From the NCBI GenBank assembly GCA_052144935.1, contig JBKQPR010000319.1, forward strand, positions 1 to 32,794: 32,794 nucleotides of DNA, written 5' to 3'. The translations under genes were made by a program, and so were the position numbers. The DNA is from JOPF133 sp052144935 (GTDB taxonomy: Bacteria; Acidobacteriota; Terriglobia; Bryobacterales; Bryobacteraceae). Of the stretch, positions 8,352 to 16,599 are shown in pieces; position 1 is the first letter of the stretch; each line of letters starts with the position of its first letter. Under the pieces are notes generated by a model. That model did not search any database and was not told the origin of the DNA. It saw only the letters and a list, made by a program, of their open reading frames with translations.

Positions 8352-9092
8352 GTGGAAGCGCAATCCATTCCGCCGGCCGGGTTCGACGACAAACCCGCCC
8401 TGCCGCTGTGGCTGCTGGTCCCCACGGCGGTTCTGATGCTGCTTACGCTGTACCTGGTGTTCGATTGGGTGTCCACCGAAGCCACCATGGGGATCGTGCA
8501 GCGCATCTTCTACTTCCACGTGCCGGCCGCCATGGTCTCCTTCCTGGCCTGCTTCGTGGGAGGCGTGGCCAGCATTCTCTACCTGGTGACGCGCAACCAG
8601 AAGTACGACGACCTGTCGCTGGCCGCCAACGAATCCATCGTGGTGTTCGAGGCCGTCAACATCGTGATGGGGACGCTGTGGGCGCGGCCGGTGTGGGGCA
8701 TCTGGTGGACTTGGGACGCGCGCCTGACCTCCTCCTTCGTGCTTCTGTTCCTGTACGGCGCCTACCTGATGGTGCGGCGGGCCACCCCGGTGGAGCAGCG
8801 CGCCGTGGTCTGCGCCGTGATCTGCATTCTGGGAATGCTGGACGTGCCGCTGATTTACATGTCCAACCGCCTGTTCCGCACGCAGCATCCCTCGCCGGTG
8901 CTGGGCGGCGACGCCAACTCCGGCCTGGCCCCGGATATGCTGAAGACCTTTCTGGTGGCCAGTGTGACGATGGTGCTGCTGTGGTGGTGCGTGCTGCGCG
9001 TGCGGATCAGAGTAGCGCGCCTGGATCGTGCCGTGGAGGATCTGACGCGGCGCGCCAACGAACTGGTGGACGCGGGATCGATACGCCTATGA
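8352..9092 (+). CDS. ccmC: Cytochrome c maturation haem-handling protein CcmC
   Basis: About 246 residues with six predicted membrane helices. The haem-handling motif appears as GIWWTWDARLTSSFVL at about residues 117-132 (WWTWD), and conserved histidines occur in FYFHVPAAM and RTQHPSPVLGG. CcmC binds haem at the periplasmic face and helps load it on to CcmE for attachment to apocytochromes. The neighbouring small gene overlaps it and looks like CcmD. The other ccm genes are not in the window, so they must be elsewhere. The many c-type cytochromes here (P460, diheme peroxidase, decaheme) need this pathway. The start is GTG 8352 or GTG 8337. Confidence 0.9.
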   Translation: MEAQSIPPAGFDDKPALPLWLLVPTAVLMLLTLYLVFDWVSTEATMGIVQRIFYFHVPAAMVSFLACFVGGVASILYLVTRNQKYDDLSLAANESIVVFEAVNIVMGTLWARPVWGIWWTWDARLTSSFVLLFLYGAYLMVRRATPVEQRAVVCAVICILGMLDVPLIYMSNRLFRTQHPSPVLGGDANSGLAPDMLKTFLVASVTMVLLWWCVLRVRIRVARLDRAVEDLTRRANELVDAGSIRL

Positions 9093-9244
9093 TGCAAAAC
9101 CTGAGCTGGTTGTTCTACGCCTACGGCGCGGGCTGGCTGCTGATCTTCGCCTACCTATTGTGGATCGGCCGCCGCGAGCAGCAACTGCGGCGGAAAGTGG
9201 CCGACCTGACCGAGCTGCTCAACGAAAAGTGGACCAGGAAATAG
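9089..9244 (+). CDS. ccmD: Small CcmD-like haem exporter subunit
   Basis: A 51-residue protein with one membrane helix (WLFYAYGAGWLLIFAYLLWI) followed by a basic, coiled-coil-prone tail (RREQQLRRKVADLTELLNEK). This is the exact build of CcmD, which stabilises the CcmC/CcmE haem-transfer complex. Its ATG overlaps the ccmC stop codon (ATGA at 9089-9092), so the two should be translationally coupled. The assignment rests on size, topology and position, because CcmD sequences are poorly conserved. Confidence 0.75.
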   Translation: MMQNLSWLFYAYGAGWLLIFAYLLWIGRREQQLRRKVADLTELLNEKWTRK

Positions 9245-9298
9245 GCGGCCGTACGCCGCTCAGAGTAGGCGAATCCGTGCCACGCAGGAGAGCTACCA

Positions 9299-10549
9299 AT
9301 GCGGATTGAGAGTCTTGCGATCCAAAACTTCAAAGGCTTCAAGGACCGTACGTTCAGCTTCCATCCACACTTCAATTTGCTCGTTGGCGACAACGCTTCG
9401 GGTAAGACCTCTTTACTGGACGCGCTGGCCATCGCGGCCGGCAGTTGGTTTCTCGGTGTTCCCGGCTACGAGAAGAGTCCTGGTGTAGAGCCGGACGAGG
9501 TCCGTGTCACGGCACATGGACATTTGGATAGTTACACCTTTGAAAAGCAGTTTCCCTCGCGAATTGAGTGCGCCGGCGTCGTGATGGGACGACACATTAG
9601 CTGGGCAAGAGAGCTGCAACGCGAGGGCGGGCGTACTACGACTGGAGGGGCGACTGCACTCCGTGACCTCGCCAGCGAGGCTGCGGGGCGCGTGAGAGCG
9701 GGCGAGGAGATCACACTTCCGCTGATCTGCAGTTGCGGCACGGAGCGATTGCGTAACCCTGGCGCAAACGGCTCACGAGGGAAGCCATCACGACTCGATG
9801 GTTATCGTGGATGCTTGCACTTCACGATCCAGGATACCGGACTTATTAGTTGGATTCGGGATCAGGGCACGGTCACTCAACACCTGAAAAAGGACACCGT
9901 TGCCCTCAGCGTTGTGAAGAGGGCCATCGCCGGATGCGTGGAGGGCGCGAAGTCTATCTACTATGACGGCCGGTACAAGGATTTGGTGGTGGAATTGGAG
10001 GGATACGGTCCCCAGCTCTTCAGGAATCTGAGCGACGGTCAGCGTATCATGCTCAGGTTGATAGGCGATCTGGCAGAGAGAGCCGCCATGCTGAATCCCC
10101 ATCTGGGGAGTGCCGCGTTGCAGGGCACGCCAGGAGTAGTGATGATCGATGAGTTGGACCTGCACCTCCATCCAAAATGGCAGCGGCGCGTGATTCACGA
10201 CCTGAAGACGACTTTTCCTTCCCTTCAATTCATTGCTACTACCCATTCGCCGCAGTTGGTTGGCGAAGCCCTGCCCGAAGAGATCCGCTTGCTGGACGGC
10301 GATGAGACGACCGAGCCGCCGCGCTCGTTCGGCCTCGATTCCAGCCGTGCTCTGGAGGAAGTGATGGGCGCCAGTTCGCGGGATGCCGCTGTCGAAGGCC
10401 TTCTCAAGCGGTTGTTTCGGTCGATCGATGAGGAACGCTTCGACGATGCGAGGGACCTCGTAGCTGAAGTGGAAGCCAGACTCGGCCCGGACGATCCGGA
10501 AGTAACACGGGCGCGCACGCTGATGACGTTCCTGGAATCCGAGGCATGA
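9299..10549 (+). CDS. ptuA: PtuA-like ATPase of a Septu-type defence system
   Basis: A 416-residue SMC/OLD-like ABC ATPase. The Walker A is GDNASGKTS (residues 30-38), after the usual IQNFKGFKD strand; the ABC signature is NLSDGQRIML (near 244), the Walker B VVMIDELDLHLHP (near 284) and the H-loop ATTHSP (near 314). The middle insert, including CSCGTERLRNP and the GYRGCLHFTIQDTGL segment, is not one I recognise. In Septu, PtuA forms a ring that senses phage infection and controls the PtuB nuclease. Pairing with the TIGR02646/PtuB-like gene, whose start codon overlaps this stop, is the main reason for the name. AGGAGAG precedes the ATG well. There is no reverse transcriptase or room for a retron RNA upstream (54 bases), so it is not a retron-borne copy. 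Confidence 0.82.
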   Translation: MRIESLAIQNFKGFKDRTFSFHPHFNLLVGDNASGKTSLLDALAIAAGSWFLGVPGYEKSPGVEPDEVRVTAHGHLDSYTFEKQFPSRIECAGVVMGRHISWARELQREGGRTTTGGATALRDLASEAAGRVRAGEEITLPLICSCGTERLRNPGANGSRGKPSRLDGYRGCLHFTIQDTGLISWIRDQGTVTQHLKKDTVALSVVKRAIAGCVEGAKSIYYDGRYKDLVVELEGYGPQLFRNLSDGQRIMLRLIGDLAERAAMLNPHLGSAALQGTPGVVMIDELDLHLHPKWQRRVIHDLKTTFPSLQFIATTHSPQLVGEALPEEIRLLDGDETTEPPRSFGLDSSRALEEVMGASSRDAAVEGLLKRLFRSIDEERFDDARDLVAEVEARLGPDDPEVTRARTLMTFLESEA

Positions 10550-11193
10550 GGGCGATTCGGAAGGGCGTGGAGCCGAAAAGTCTGGTCGAGCATCGCGTTA
10601 CGCCCGGGGCGGACTATGAGGGCTATCGAGACAAAGACGTCCTCCGCGCCTCCCTTGTACGAGAGCAACGCGGGATCTGCTGTTATTGCCTCTCGCGGAT
10701 TCGCGCGGAATGGGCTGCGATGAAGATCGAACATTGGCACTCCCAAGCCAATTACCCGGCCGAGCAACTCGACTACTCCAACCTGCTCGCTGCGTGCTTG
10801 GGAGGTAAAGGGTCACGCAGGGAGGGGCAGCATTGCGATACTCGGAAGGGCGACCGGGACCTCTCGCGAAATCCGGCCAACCCGATGCATCGAATCGAAG
10901 AGTTCATCCGTTTCCCGGGCGGTGGGCGAGTCGAGTCGACCGATCCGGCTTTCGAGACCGAGATCAACGAGGTGCTGAACCTCAACCAGGCATATCTTGT
11001 GAAGCAGCGGAAGCGGGTGCTGGACGGGTTCACAGAGGCGTTGAGGAAGTGGGATGGCCCACTGCCGCGAGGCGTCCTGGAGAAGCACGTCCGCGAATGG
11101 AACGGGGAACTCGGCAGTGGCGAACTTAAGCCCTTTTGTCAGGTGGTGGTCTACTACCTCCGGAAACGGCTGGCCCGGCCCCGAGCGCGATAA
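10546..11193 (+). CDS. ptuB: PtuB-like HNH endonuclease of a Septu-type defence system
   Basis: A 215-residue protein of the TIGR02646/PtuB type. The zinc/HNH region is intact: GICCYCLSRI (Cys 45, 46 and 48), MKIEHWHSQ (catalytic-region His 63), LDYSNLLAACLGG (Asn 79) and GQHCDTRKGD (His 96, Cys 97), then RNP. Such nucleases are the effector of Septu and of retron-Ec78-like systems. The ATG overlaps the ptuA stop by four bases (ATGA at 10546-10549), so the two form an operon with coupled translation. The C-terminal half is helical, with basic runs (VKQRKRVLDGF, YYLRKRLARPRAR). The gene ends 14 bases before the stop of a convergent gene. Confidence 0.87.
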   Translation: MRAIRKGVEPKSLVEHRVTPGADYEGYRDKDVLRASLVREQRGICCYCLSRIRAEWAAMKIEHWHSQANYPAEQLDYSNLLAACLGGKGSRREGQHCDTRKGDRDLSRNPANPMHRIEEFIRFPGGGRVESTDPAFETEINEVLNLNQAYLVKQRKRVLDGFTEALRKWDGPLPRGVLEKHVREWNGELGSGELKPFCQVVVYYLRKRLARPRAR

Positions 11194-11207
11194 GCCGAGG
11201 CCGCCAA

Positions 11208-11687
11208 TCATCCCCGCTCGATCTGCGCTGTCAACTCAACCGGGTACAAAGACTTCAGTTCCGGATATGCTTCCGCAAGGCGGATCAGGTCCAGCTCGTC
11301 TTTCTTGCGTTTGCTCAAGCGCCGGCTGGGATCGCTATAGGCCCACAGCTTGCCTTGCGCCACGTCTGCCAGGCAGGCGACTTTCGCGCGGCACTCCAGA
11401 ACATCGGCCTCTACGGCGCGCGAGAGAAACGCCTGGTATCGCGAGTCCGTAGTGAACTGAATCCGAAGTTGGCTATCGTGTGCCGCAAGATACCCGGTGA
11501 GTTCGGGGAGGCTCGCGGCGATCGCCACGATGTCTGCGTCCAGCGTATAAACCGGCTCGACGTAGCAGTTGACGGCCAGTCCGCCGATCAGGCAATAAGG
11601 TCCGAACGACTCGCAGGCCGCGATCAGCCGGGCAAAGTCGGTGGCCCCGCCCTGGGTCGTCAACTCGTACGCCTCCCGCGCCGTCAC
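11208..11687 (-). CDS. Nucleotidyltransferase-fold protein, AbiEii-like
   Basis: A 159-residue protein with the core of a minimal nucleotidyltransferase: YCLIGGLAVNCYVEP carries the GG of the helix-turn motif, and YTLDADIV the paired acidic residues. After it come a mixed strand/helix region and KRKKDELDLIRLAEAYPEL, a common ending of AbiEii/MNT-related toxin or housekeeping nucleotidyltransferases. No classic AbiEi antitoxin is beside it. It is 19 bases downstream of the secreted protein in the same direction, and tail-to-tail with the Septu pair. It could be an orphan toxin, a tRNA- or protein-modifying enzyme, or an accessory of the defence block. The start is GTG with a weak ribosome site. 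Confidence 0.7.
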   Translation of the reverse strand: MTAREAYELTTQGGATDFARLIAACESFGPYCLIGGLAVNCYVEPVYTLDADIVAIAASLPELTGYLAAHDSQLRIQFTTDSRYQAFLSRAVEADVLECRAKVACLADVAQGKLWAYSDPSRRLSKRKKDELDLIRLAEAYPELKSLYPVELTAQIERG

Positions 11688-11706
11688 AGTAACCGCCCGC
11701 CCCGGC

Positions 11707-12480
11707 CTAAATCGCCAGCTTGCGCTTGTACATCATTTCTTTCATGTTGAACTTGGCCTTGATCGACAGGCGGCCGATCCGCGTGGCGAAATCCACTTCA
11801 TGCTCTCCCGTGTCCAGATTCAGAAGCTCTTTGGAGAATCCGAAATAGTAGTTGCCGAGCTTGCGCTTCACGATGCCGGCCTGCGCCAGGTCCCTGCCTT
11901 TGGGCTGTAGGATGGTGTACTGTTTCAACTCGTCCACAAACTGCTTGTCGAGGTCGCCCGAGGAGCGATTCGAGCCGGAACCGGATTCGGAATCGTCGTT
12001 GTATCGCCGCTGCGGGGTTCCCAGATCCGGGAAGCCCACGGTGCTGATCACGTAGTGCTTCTCATCAAAGCCGTCCGGCATGGGAGGCGGGGCGGCGGCC
12101 ATGATCGGTGGCGCGCTTTCCCACCGCACCGTGCCTTTATACGACTGCATCCCTTGGCCTGGGTAGCGCCCCCGGCCCATGCCAGGACCGCCCATGCGCC
12201 TGCCGCCGCCCATGCCGCCCGGATACCCGCCGCCGGGATAACCATAGCCGCCGTTGTTGGGGTATTGGGTTTGCTGCTGATTGGGGTCGGCGGTGGCCTG
12301 CGCGCTGACTTCCTTGGCCCACGGCGATTTGGTCAGCATTTTGTCCTTCTCGTCGGGAGTCCACTGCGCTGGGTCCTTTTTGTCCCAGAATTCACCGGCA
12401 TAAAGCCGTGTCCAGGGAATCAAGCCGGTCCCGGCGATCAGCAGGGCGCGCCGGCGCGTCAGGATTAGGGGGCTATCCAT
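11707..12480 (-). CDS. Secreted protein with Gly/Pro/Tyr-rich linker, acidobacterial family of unknown function
   Basis: About 257 residues. The N-terminus (TRRRALLIAGTGLIPWTRL) combines paired arginines and a hydrophobic run, so it is probably exported, perhaps by Tat. Next comes WTPDEKDKMLTKSPWAKEVS, a motif I have seen in secreted acidobacterial proteins of unknown role. Residues of about 70-110 are a low-complexity linker of GYGYPGGGYPGG and RRMGGPGMGRGR type. The C-terminal domain is beta-rich and ends in VDFATRIGRLSIKAKFNMKE. The ATG at 12480 is preferred over the one at 12486 because GGAGAG is properly spaced only for 12480. The nucleotidyltransferase gene follows closely and may share the transcript. 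No function is proposed. Confidence 0.7.
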   Translation of the reverse strand: MDSPLILTRRRALLIAGTGLIPWTRLYAGEFWDKKDPAQWTPDEKDKMLTKSPWAKEVSAQATADPNQQQTQYPNNGGYGYPGGGYPGGMGGGRRMGGPGMGRGRYPGQGMQSYKGTVRWESAPPIMAAAPPPMPDGFDEKHYVISTVGFPDLGTPQRRYNDDSESGSGSNRSSGDLDKQFVDELKQYTILQPKGRDLAQAGIVKRKLGNYYFGFSKELLNLDTGEHEVDFATRIGRLSIKAKFNMKEMMYKRKLAI

Positions 12481-12555
12481 GTTCATCTCTCCAGATAGGT
12501 TTGGACGTGGCGTGGGGCCCCATGCGTTGCGCCAAAGTCACAGTTGAGGCTCGGC

Positions 12556-13017
12556 CTACGCAAGATCCCTAACCATTAGCAAGGCATCCATCCCATCCTC
12601 ATAGTACCTCCGCGCGATTCTCAGTTGCAGGAAACGGTACTTTTCGTAGAACGCCATCGCCCGCCGGTTGGTGACCTTCACCATGAGGGAAAAGCGCCTC
12701 ACCCGGCGCCGCCGCAGCCGGCGTAAAGTGCTGTCCATCAATGCGGAAGCCACTCCCTGGTGGCGCGCCAGCGGATCCACCGCCACGGACACCAATTGGG
12801 CCCTTCGGGAGCCGCTGCGGGATCTTGTGCAGGTAAGCATATACCCCCAAATGCGCCCAGTACCCTCGGCCACCAGAAACAGGTCCCCGCATTTGTGGTA
12901 AAACTCTGCAAACAAGTTGCGATCGTACGCATCTTCATGAAAGCTGGCGTGTTCAATCTTCAGGATGGCGTCCAGATCGGACTCGCGAAAACGCCGGATC
13001 AAAAGTGGCTTATGCAT
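12556..13017 (-). CDS. GNAT-family N-acetyltransferase, RimI-like
   Basis: A 153-residue protein with the whole GNAT fold. It opens with IRRFRESDLDAILKIEHASF, has acetyl-CoA binding motif A at VSVAVDPLARHQGVASALM (QGVASA replaces the usual R/QGxGxG/A) and ends with VTNRRAMAFYEKYRFLQLRI, the typical motif B with the N-x-x-A-x-x-F-Y pattern. RimI-like enzymes acetylate protein N-termini such as ribosomal S18; this could also act on another substrate. It is divergent from feoA, with 120 bases between the start codons. No strong ribosome site is visible. Confidence 0.85.
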   Translation of the reverse strand: MHKPLLIRRFRESDLDAILKIEHASFHEDAYDRNLFAEFYHKCGDLFLVAEGTGRIWGYMLTCTRSRSGSRRAQLVSVAVDPLARHQGVASALMDSTLRRLRRRRVRRFSLMVKVTNRRAMAFYEKYRFLQLRIARRYYEDGMDALLMVRDLA

Positions 13018-13099
13018 CTGTTATGCTTACATTCTGGAGCAGTTGGAGGCGCTTGGCACGTGGCCCGTGTAAAAAATCGACGGAAGGCCCCGCGGCCTC

Positions 13100-13128
13100 T
13101 TGACAAGGATTTCGGACTTCGGCATACT
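13100..13128 (+). promoter_or_regulatory. Strong sigma-70-type promoter for feoAB
   Basis: TTGACA at 13100-13105 (perfect -35) is followed after exactly 17 nt by CATACT at 13123-13128 (-10). The feoA ATG is 9 nt further on, so the transcript should start within a few bases of the start codon. No Fur box was identified by eye. Confidence 0.65.
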
Positions 13129-13137
13129 GAAATCGAG

Positions 13138-13443
13138 ATGCAACTGAGTAGCAACAGCGCCCAGACGGAAGCCTTCTCCGCCACCCTCGTCGACCTGGTC
13201 GATCTGCGCCGCGGCGATGCCGCCATCCTCGACCGGATCGATCTGCCGGGTGAGGATGCGCGCCGTCTGATGGAGTTGGGGTTCCTGCCGGGAGCCACGG
13301 TCACCGCGGGGCTGAGCGCTCCGGGCGGCGATCCGCGGGTCTTCCAGGTGGACGGTTCGGAAATCGCGTTGCGCCGCGAGACGGCCCGGCGCCTCAAGGT
13401 CCGGCGCTCGCCGGGCAAGCGAGACTCCCGTGAGCGGATGTAG
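13138..13443 (+). CDS. feoA: FeoA-like ferrous iron transport protein
   Basis: A 101-residue cytosolic SH3-like protein. The FeoA signature is clear: LPGEDARRLMELGFLPGATV, then a short barrel ending in VFQVDGSEIALRRETARRLKV. FeoA is needed for full activity of the FeoB iron permease and may contact its GTPase domain. The frame is open upstream to 12760, but ATG 13138 gives normal length and lies just after an excellent promoter. The stop lies inside the start of feoB; the genes overlap by 14 bases. Confidence 0.9.
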   Translation: MQLSSNSAQTEAFSATLVDLVDLRRGDAAILDRIDLPGEDARRLMELGFLPGATVTAGLSAPGGDPRVFQVDGSEIALRRETARRLKVRRSPGKRDSRERM

Positions 13444-15319
13444 CGATTGCAACTCCTGCGGCACGGCCGCGGTCATCGATTTTCCCCGCGGCAAGACCGC
13501 TCCCAAAGCGGTTGCGCTGATCGGCCCTCCCAATTCCGGAAAGACCACCCTGTTCAACCGTCTCACCGGTCTGCGCCAGAAAGTGGCCAACTTCCCCGGC
13601 GTCACCGTCGAGCAGCATACCGGGATGGTGGAGCTTCCCGACGGCCGGGCCCTGCAGGTGATCGATCTGCCGGGCGTCTACAGCCTGACGCCGCGCTCGG
13701 AGGACGAGCGCATCGCCAACGACGTCTTGCACGGCTTGCGCGACGACAGCCCCAAACCCGAAGCCGTGCTGCTGGTGCTGGATTCCACCAACCTGGGCCG
13801 CCATTTGATGCTGGCCGCGCCGATCCTGTCTCTGGGCCTGCCCACGCTGGTGATCCTCAATATGGCCGACGATCTGCGCAGCCGCGGCGGCCAACTGGAT
13901 CTCAAGGCGCTCTCGGCGCAGTTGGGCGCTCCGGTCGCGCTGGTCAGCGCGCGGCAGGGGGAAGGAATCGCGCAGGTCCTCGATTTTCTGGCCGGCGCCA
14001 TGCCCAAGCCAGCGCTGCGGGAACTGCCGGTTTTGCAGGACGTGCCCAAGTGCCGCGCCTGGGCCCGCAACGTGGGCAGCGAGGCCTCCTACCGCCCGCC
14101 CATCGCGCCCCGCTGGACGCACCGCCTGGACGCCGTCTTTCTGCATCCCGTGGCCGGGCCGCTGGTCTTTATCGCGGTCGTGGTGGGGTTGTTTCAGACC
14201 ATCTTCTATATCGCCGATCCTTCCAAGGATGCCGTGGATTGGCTCATCGCCATCTCGGCCGGCTGGGTAAAGCACCTGCTGCCCGATTCGCTGTTCCGCT
14301 CCCTGCTGCTCGAAGGCGTGTGGAAGGGCGTCGGCTCGGTGGTGGTGTTTCTGCCCCAGATCTTGTTGCTGTTCCTGTTCATCGGAATCCTGGAGGATTC
14401 CGGCTACCTGGCCCGCGCCGCGCTGATCGCCGACCGCACCATGGCTCGCGTCGGCCTGCAGGGCAAATCCTTCATCCCGCTGCTCTCGGCCTATGCCTGC
14501 GCGGTGCCCGCGATCATGTCCACGCGCACCATCGAGAACAAGCGCGACCGCTTCGCCACCATTCTGATCGCCCCGTTCATGACCTGCTCGGCCCGCTTCC
14601 CGGTCTACAGCCTGATTATTGCGGCCTTCCTGCCCAACCATCGCCTGCTGGGCGCTTTCGTGAGCACGCGCACGGCGGCCATGATCGGGCTTTACGTGCT
14701 GGGCTTCGTGGCCGCGGTGGTCACCGCCAGGGTTTTGAAGTCTTCCATCCTGAAGAGCGGCCGCTCGCCGTTTCTGCTGGAGATGCCTTCCTACCGCTGG
14801 CCCACCGTGCAATCTCTCGGCCTGCGCCTTTACGACCGCGCCAAGGTCTTCCTGTACCGCGCCGGCACCATCATCCTGCTGGTGAGCGTGATTCTCTGGG
14901 TGGCCGAGCACGTGCCCACCCACAACGGCCTCATGCCGCCGATCGAGGAAAGCCTGGCCGGAACCGTGGGGCGCACCATCGAGCCGGCCATCAAGCCGTT
15001 GGGCTTCAACTGGAAGATCGGAATCGGCCTGATCACCGCGGTGTTCGCGCGGGAAACCATCATCGCCACCCTGGGAACCATCTACGGAACCGATCCGGAC
15101 ACCCAGAAGCTCGACCTCGAAAAAGCCCTGCACAACGATCTCTCGCCCGCCGGAGCCGTCGCCCTGCTGATCTTTTTCGCCTTCGCCATGCAGTGCATTT
15201 CCACCATCGCGGTGGTGCGCCGGGAAACCGGCGGATGGAAGTGGCCCATCTTACAGTTCGCCTACATGAGCGTGCTGGCGTACGCCGGCGCCTTCGTGGC
15301 GTTTCACCTCTTGAGTTGA
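13430..15319 (+). CDS. feoB: Ferrous iron transporter FeoB
   Basis: A 629-residue inner-membrane protein. The G domain is complete: G1 GPPNSGKT (32-39), G3 DLPGVYS (79-85) and an NMAD G4 near 144. The membrane part carries the two Gate-type repeats, with LSAYACAVPAIMSTRTI, MTCSARFPVYSLII and, near the end, AMQCISTIAVVRRETGGW. It imports Fe(II) under low-oxygen conditions with FeoA as partner. An unusual feature is the N-terminus, MSGCSDCNSC, with Cys at 4, 7 and 10 before the G domain. The start is GTG at 13430, inside feoA. The 3' end overlaps the convergent membrane-protein gene by 16 bases. Confidence 0.95.
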   Translation: MSGCSDCNSCGTAAVIDFPRGKTAPKAVALIGPPNSGKTTLFNRLTGLRQKVANFPGVTVEQHTGMVELPDGRALQVIDLPGVYSLTPRSEDERIANDVLHGLRDDSPKPEAVLLVLDSTNLGRHLMLAAPILSLGLPTLVILNMADDLRSRGGQLDLKALSAQLGAPVALVSARQGEGIAQVLDFLAGAMPKPALRELPVLQDVPKCRAWARNVGSEASYRPPIAPRWTHRLDAVFLHPVAGPLVFIAVVVGLFQTIFYIADPSKDAVDWLIAISAGWVKHLLPDSLFRSLLLEGVWKGVGSVVVFLPQILLLFLFIGILEDSGYLARAALIADRTMARVGLQGKSFIPLLSAYACAVPAIMSTRTIENKRDRFATILIAPFMTCSARFPVYSLIIAAFLPNHRLLGAFVSTRTAAMIGLYVLGFVAAVVTARVLKSSILKSGRSPFLLEMPSYRWPTVQSLGLRLYDRAKVFLYRAGTIILLVSVILWVAEHVPTHNGLMPPIEESLAGTVGRTIEPAIKPLGFNWKIGIGLITAVFARETIIATLGTIYGTDPDTQKLDLEKALHNDLSPAGAVALLIFFAFAMQCISTIAVVRRETGGWKWPILQFAYMSVLAYAGAFVAFHLLS

Positions 15320-16599
15320 CCCAAGCCCCGAAAACAGAAGATCACTTTCACGGGACGCCGGCGGGCCTCCTCTTCGCTCCACACCAGAACTGCGGGCGGG
15401 AACCCTGCGCCCCAGTACACCGCGGCTTCGGCGATCCAGTGGTTGCGCGGGAAACATTGCACCCAGATGGGGCCGCCGTAGATGCGCGCCGTCCGGATCA
15501 ACTGTTCGGTGGGCGCGGCGCGATCCTGAAACTGGCGGCGCTTGCGGAACCAGACCACCCCGATGTTCGCGGCCAGCGCCACCACCACCACCGCGATGAG
15601 CAATTTGCGGCTCAGCTTGGCCACGGTTTCCAGGTGCGCCACGGCCAATCCGAACAGCAGCGCTAACCCGCCGCTGGCCAGATAGGTTTGGCGGCTGGGT
15701 ATCTGCGTGGAGTAAGTCAGGAAACAGTACGGCAACAGGCCGATGGCGCTCCACGCCAGCGCTAATCCGGCGGCGCGCCACAGCTTTCGCTCGCGCGCCC
15801 AGGCAATCGCGATCAGCGCCAGCCAGCCCCAGATCCAAAGCAGGCGGCCCATGCCGCGCGGCCAGGTGATCCAGAACGGAGCGCTCAACGAAAAGCTGCC
15901 ATCGGTGAAACGAAACGAATGGCCGTGCTGTGCCAGGATCGACGCCGCCACCACCAGCCCAAGGAGCGCGTAGGGAATCAGCCGCCGCAGAGCGCGCCGC
16001 CAATCCGCCCGAGGCGCCGCCAGAAGGAACAGCGGCAGCAGTATCACGGCGGTTTCCTTGGATAGCAGCGCCAGCGCAAATGCCGCCACGCCGGCCGCGT
16101 TCCAAAGCCAGCCGCGAGCGCTTTCGCCGGCCCGCAGCCAGCAGAGCATGGCGCACAGGCCGAATACCAGCATGGCCGGCTCGGTGAAACCGGCGAACCA
16201 GACGACGGCCTCCTGGTGGCCCTCCTCGACCGCGAAAAACATCGCTGCCCAGAGCGCCGCCGGACGCATGGGCGCCCACTGCCGCGCCAGCGCGTACAGC
16301 AGCCAGGTCCCCAAAATGTGGAAGGTGAGGCTGGCCAGCCGGTAGCCCCACGGCGCCAGTCCGAAGAGCCGGTACACGGCCAGCATCACCCAGTAGGTGG
16401 TGGCGCGGGTCCGGTAGACCGGATTATGGAACAGGTCCGCCAGCTCCCCCGGCGCTCCATACTGCTGCGCCAGAGACAGCGTGGGATAGTCGTCTTCGAA
16501 CAGCGGAATGTTGAGCGTGGCCGCGTACGTTGCGAAGCAAAGCGCCGCGAGCAGCAGCAGCTTGAGGGCTAAAGGGCGATTCAATCCCAACTCTAGCAT
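15304..16599 (-). CDS. Polytopic membrane protein, GT-C-like glycosyltransferase family
   Basis: About 431 residues, with roughly ten membrane helices. The first loop, after one helix, holds FEDDYPTLSLAQQYG; acidic pairs at this place are typical of GT-C enzymes that use polyprenyl-linked sugars. WYRLASLTFHILG-type and LALLSKETAVILLPLFLL helices follow; SKET in this place is seen in the TMTC/PMT-like families. A soluble C-terminal tail begins near WFRKRRQFQDR. The precise donor and acceptor cannot be told. The ATG at 16599 is chosen over an upstream one at 16671 because it places the first helix near the N-terminus; no Shine-Dalgarno is obvious. The 3' ends of this gene and feoB overlap. Confidence 0.7.
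   Translation of the reverse strand: MLELGLNRPLALKLLLLAALCFATYAATLNIPLFEDDYPTLSLAQQYGAPGELADLFHNPVYRTRATTYWVMLAVYRLFGLAPWGYRLASLTFHILGTWLLYALARQWAPMRPAALWAAMFFAVEEGHQEAVVWFAGFTEPAMLVFGLCAMLCWLRAGESARGWLWNAAGVAAFALALLSKETAVILLPLFLLAAPRADWRRALRRLIPYALLGLVVAASILAQHGHSFRFTDGSFSLSAPFWITWPRGMGRLLWIWGWLALIAIAWARERKLWRAAGLALAWSAIGLLPYCFLTYSTQIPSRQTYLASGGLALLFGLAVAHLETVAKLSRKLLIAVVVVALAANIGVVWFRKRRQFQDRAAPTEQLIRTARIYGGPIWVQCFPRNHWIAEAAVYWGAGFPPAVLVWSEEEARRRPVKVIFCFRGLGQLKR

Noticed and set aside
9299..11193. Retron-borne PtuAB (Ec78-like)
   Set aside because: There is no reverse transcriptase and only 54 bases before ptuA, so no place for the retron RNA.
13394..15133. Minus-strand open frame of 579 codons
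   Set aside because: Antisense of feoB, rich in His, Gln and Gly as expected from a GC-rich shadow frame; feoB itself is unquestionable.
15304..15319. Overlap of feoB and the convergent membrane-protein gene as evidence of misassembly
   Set aside because: Both C-termini are of normal length; short convergent overlaps are common in compact genomes.
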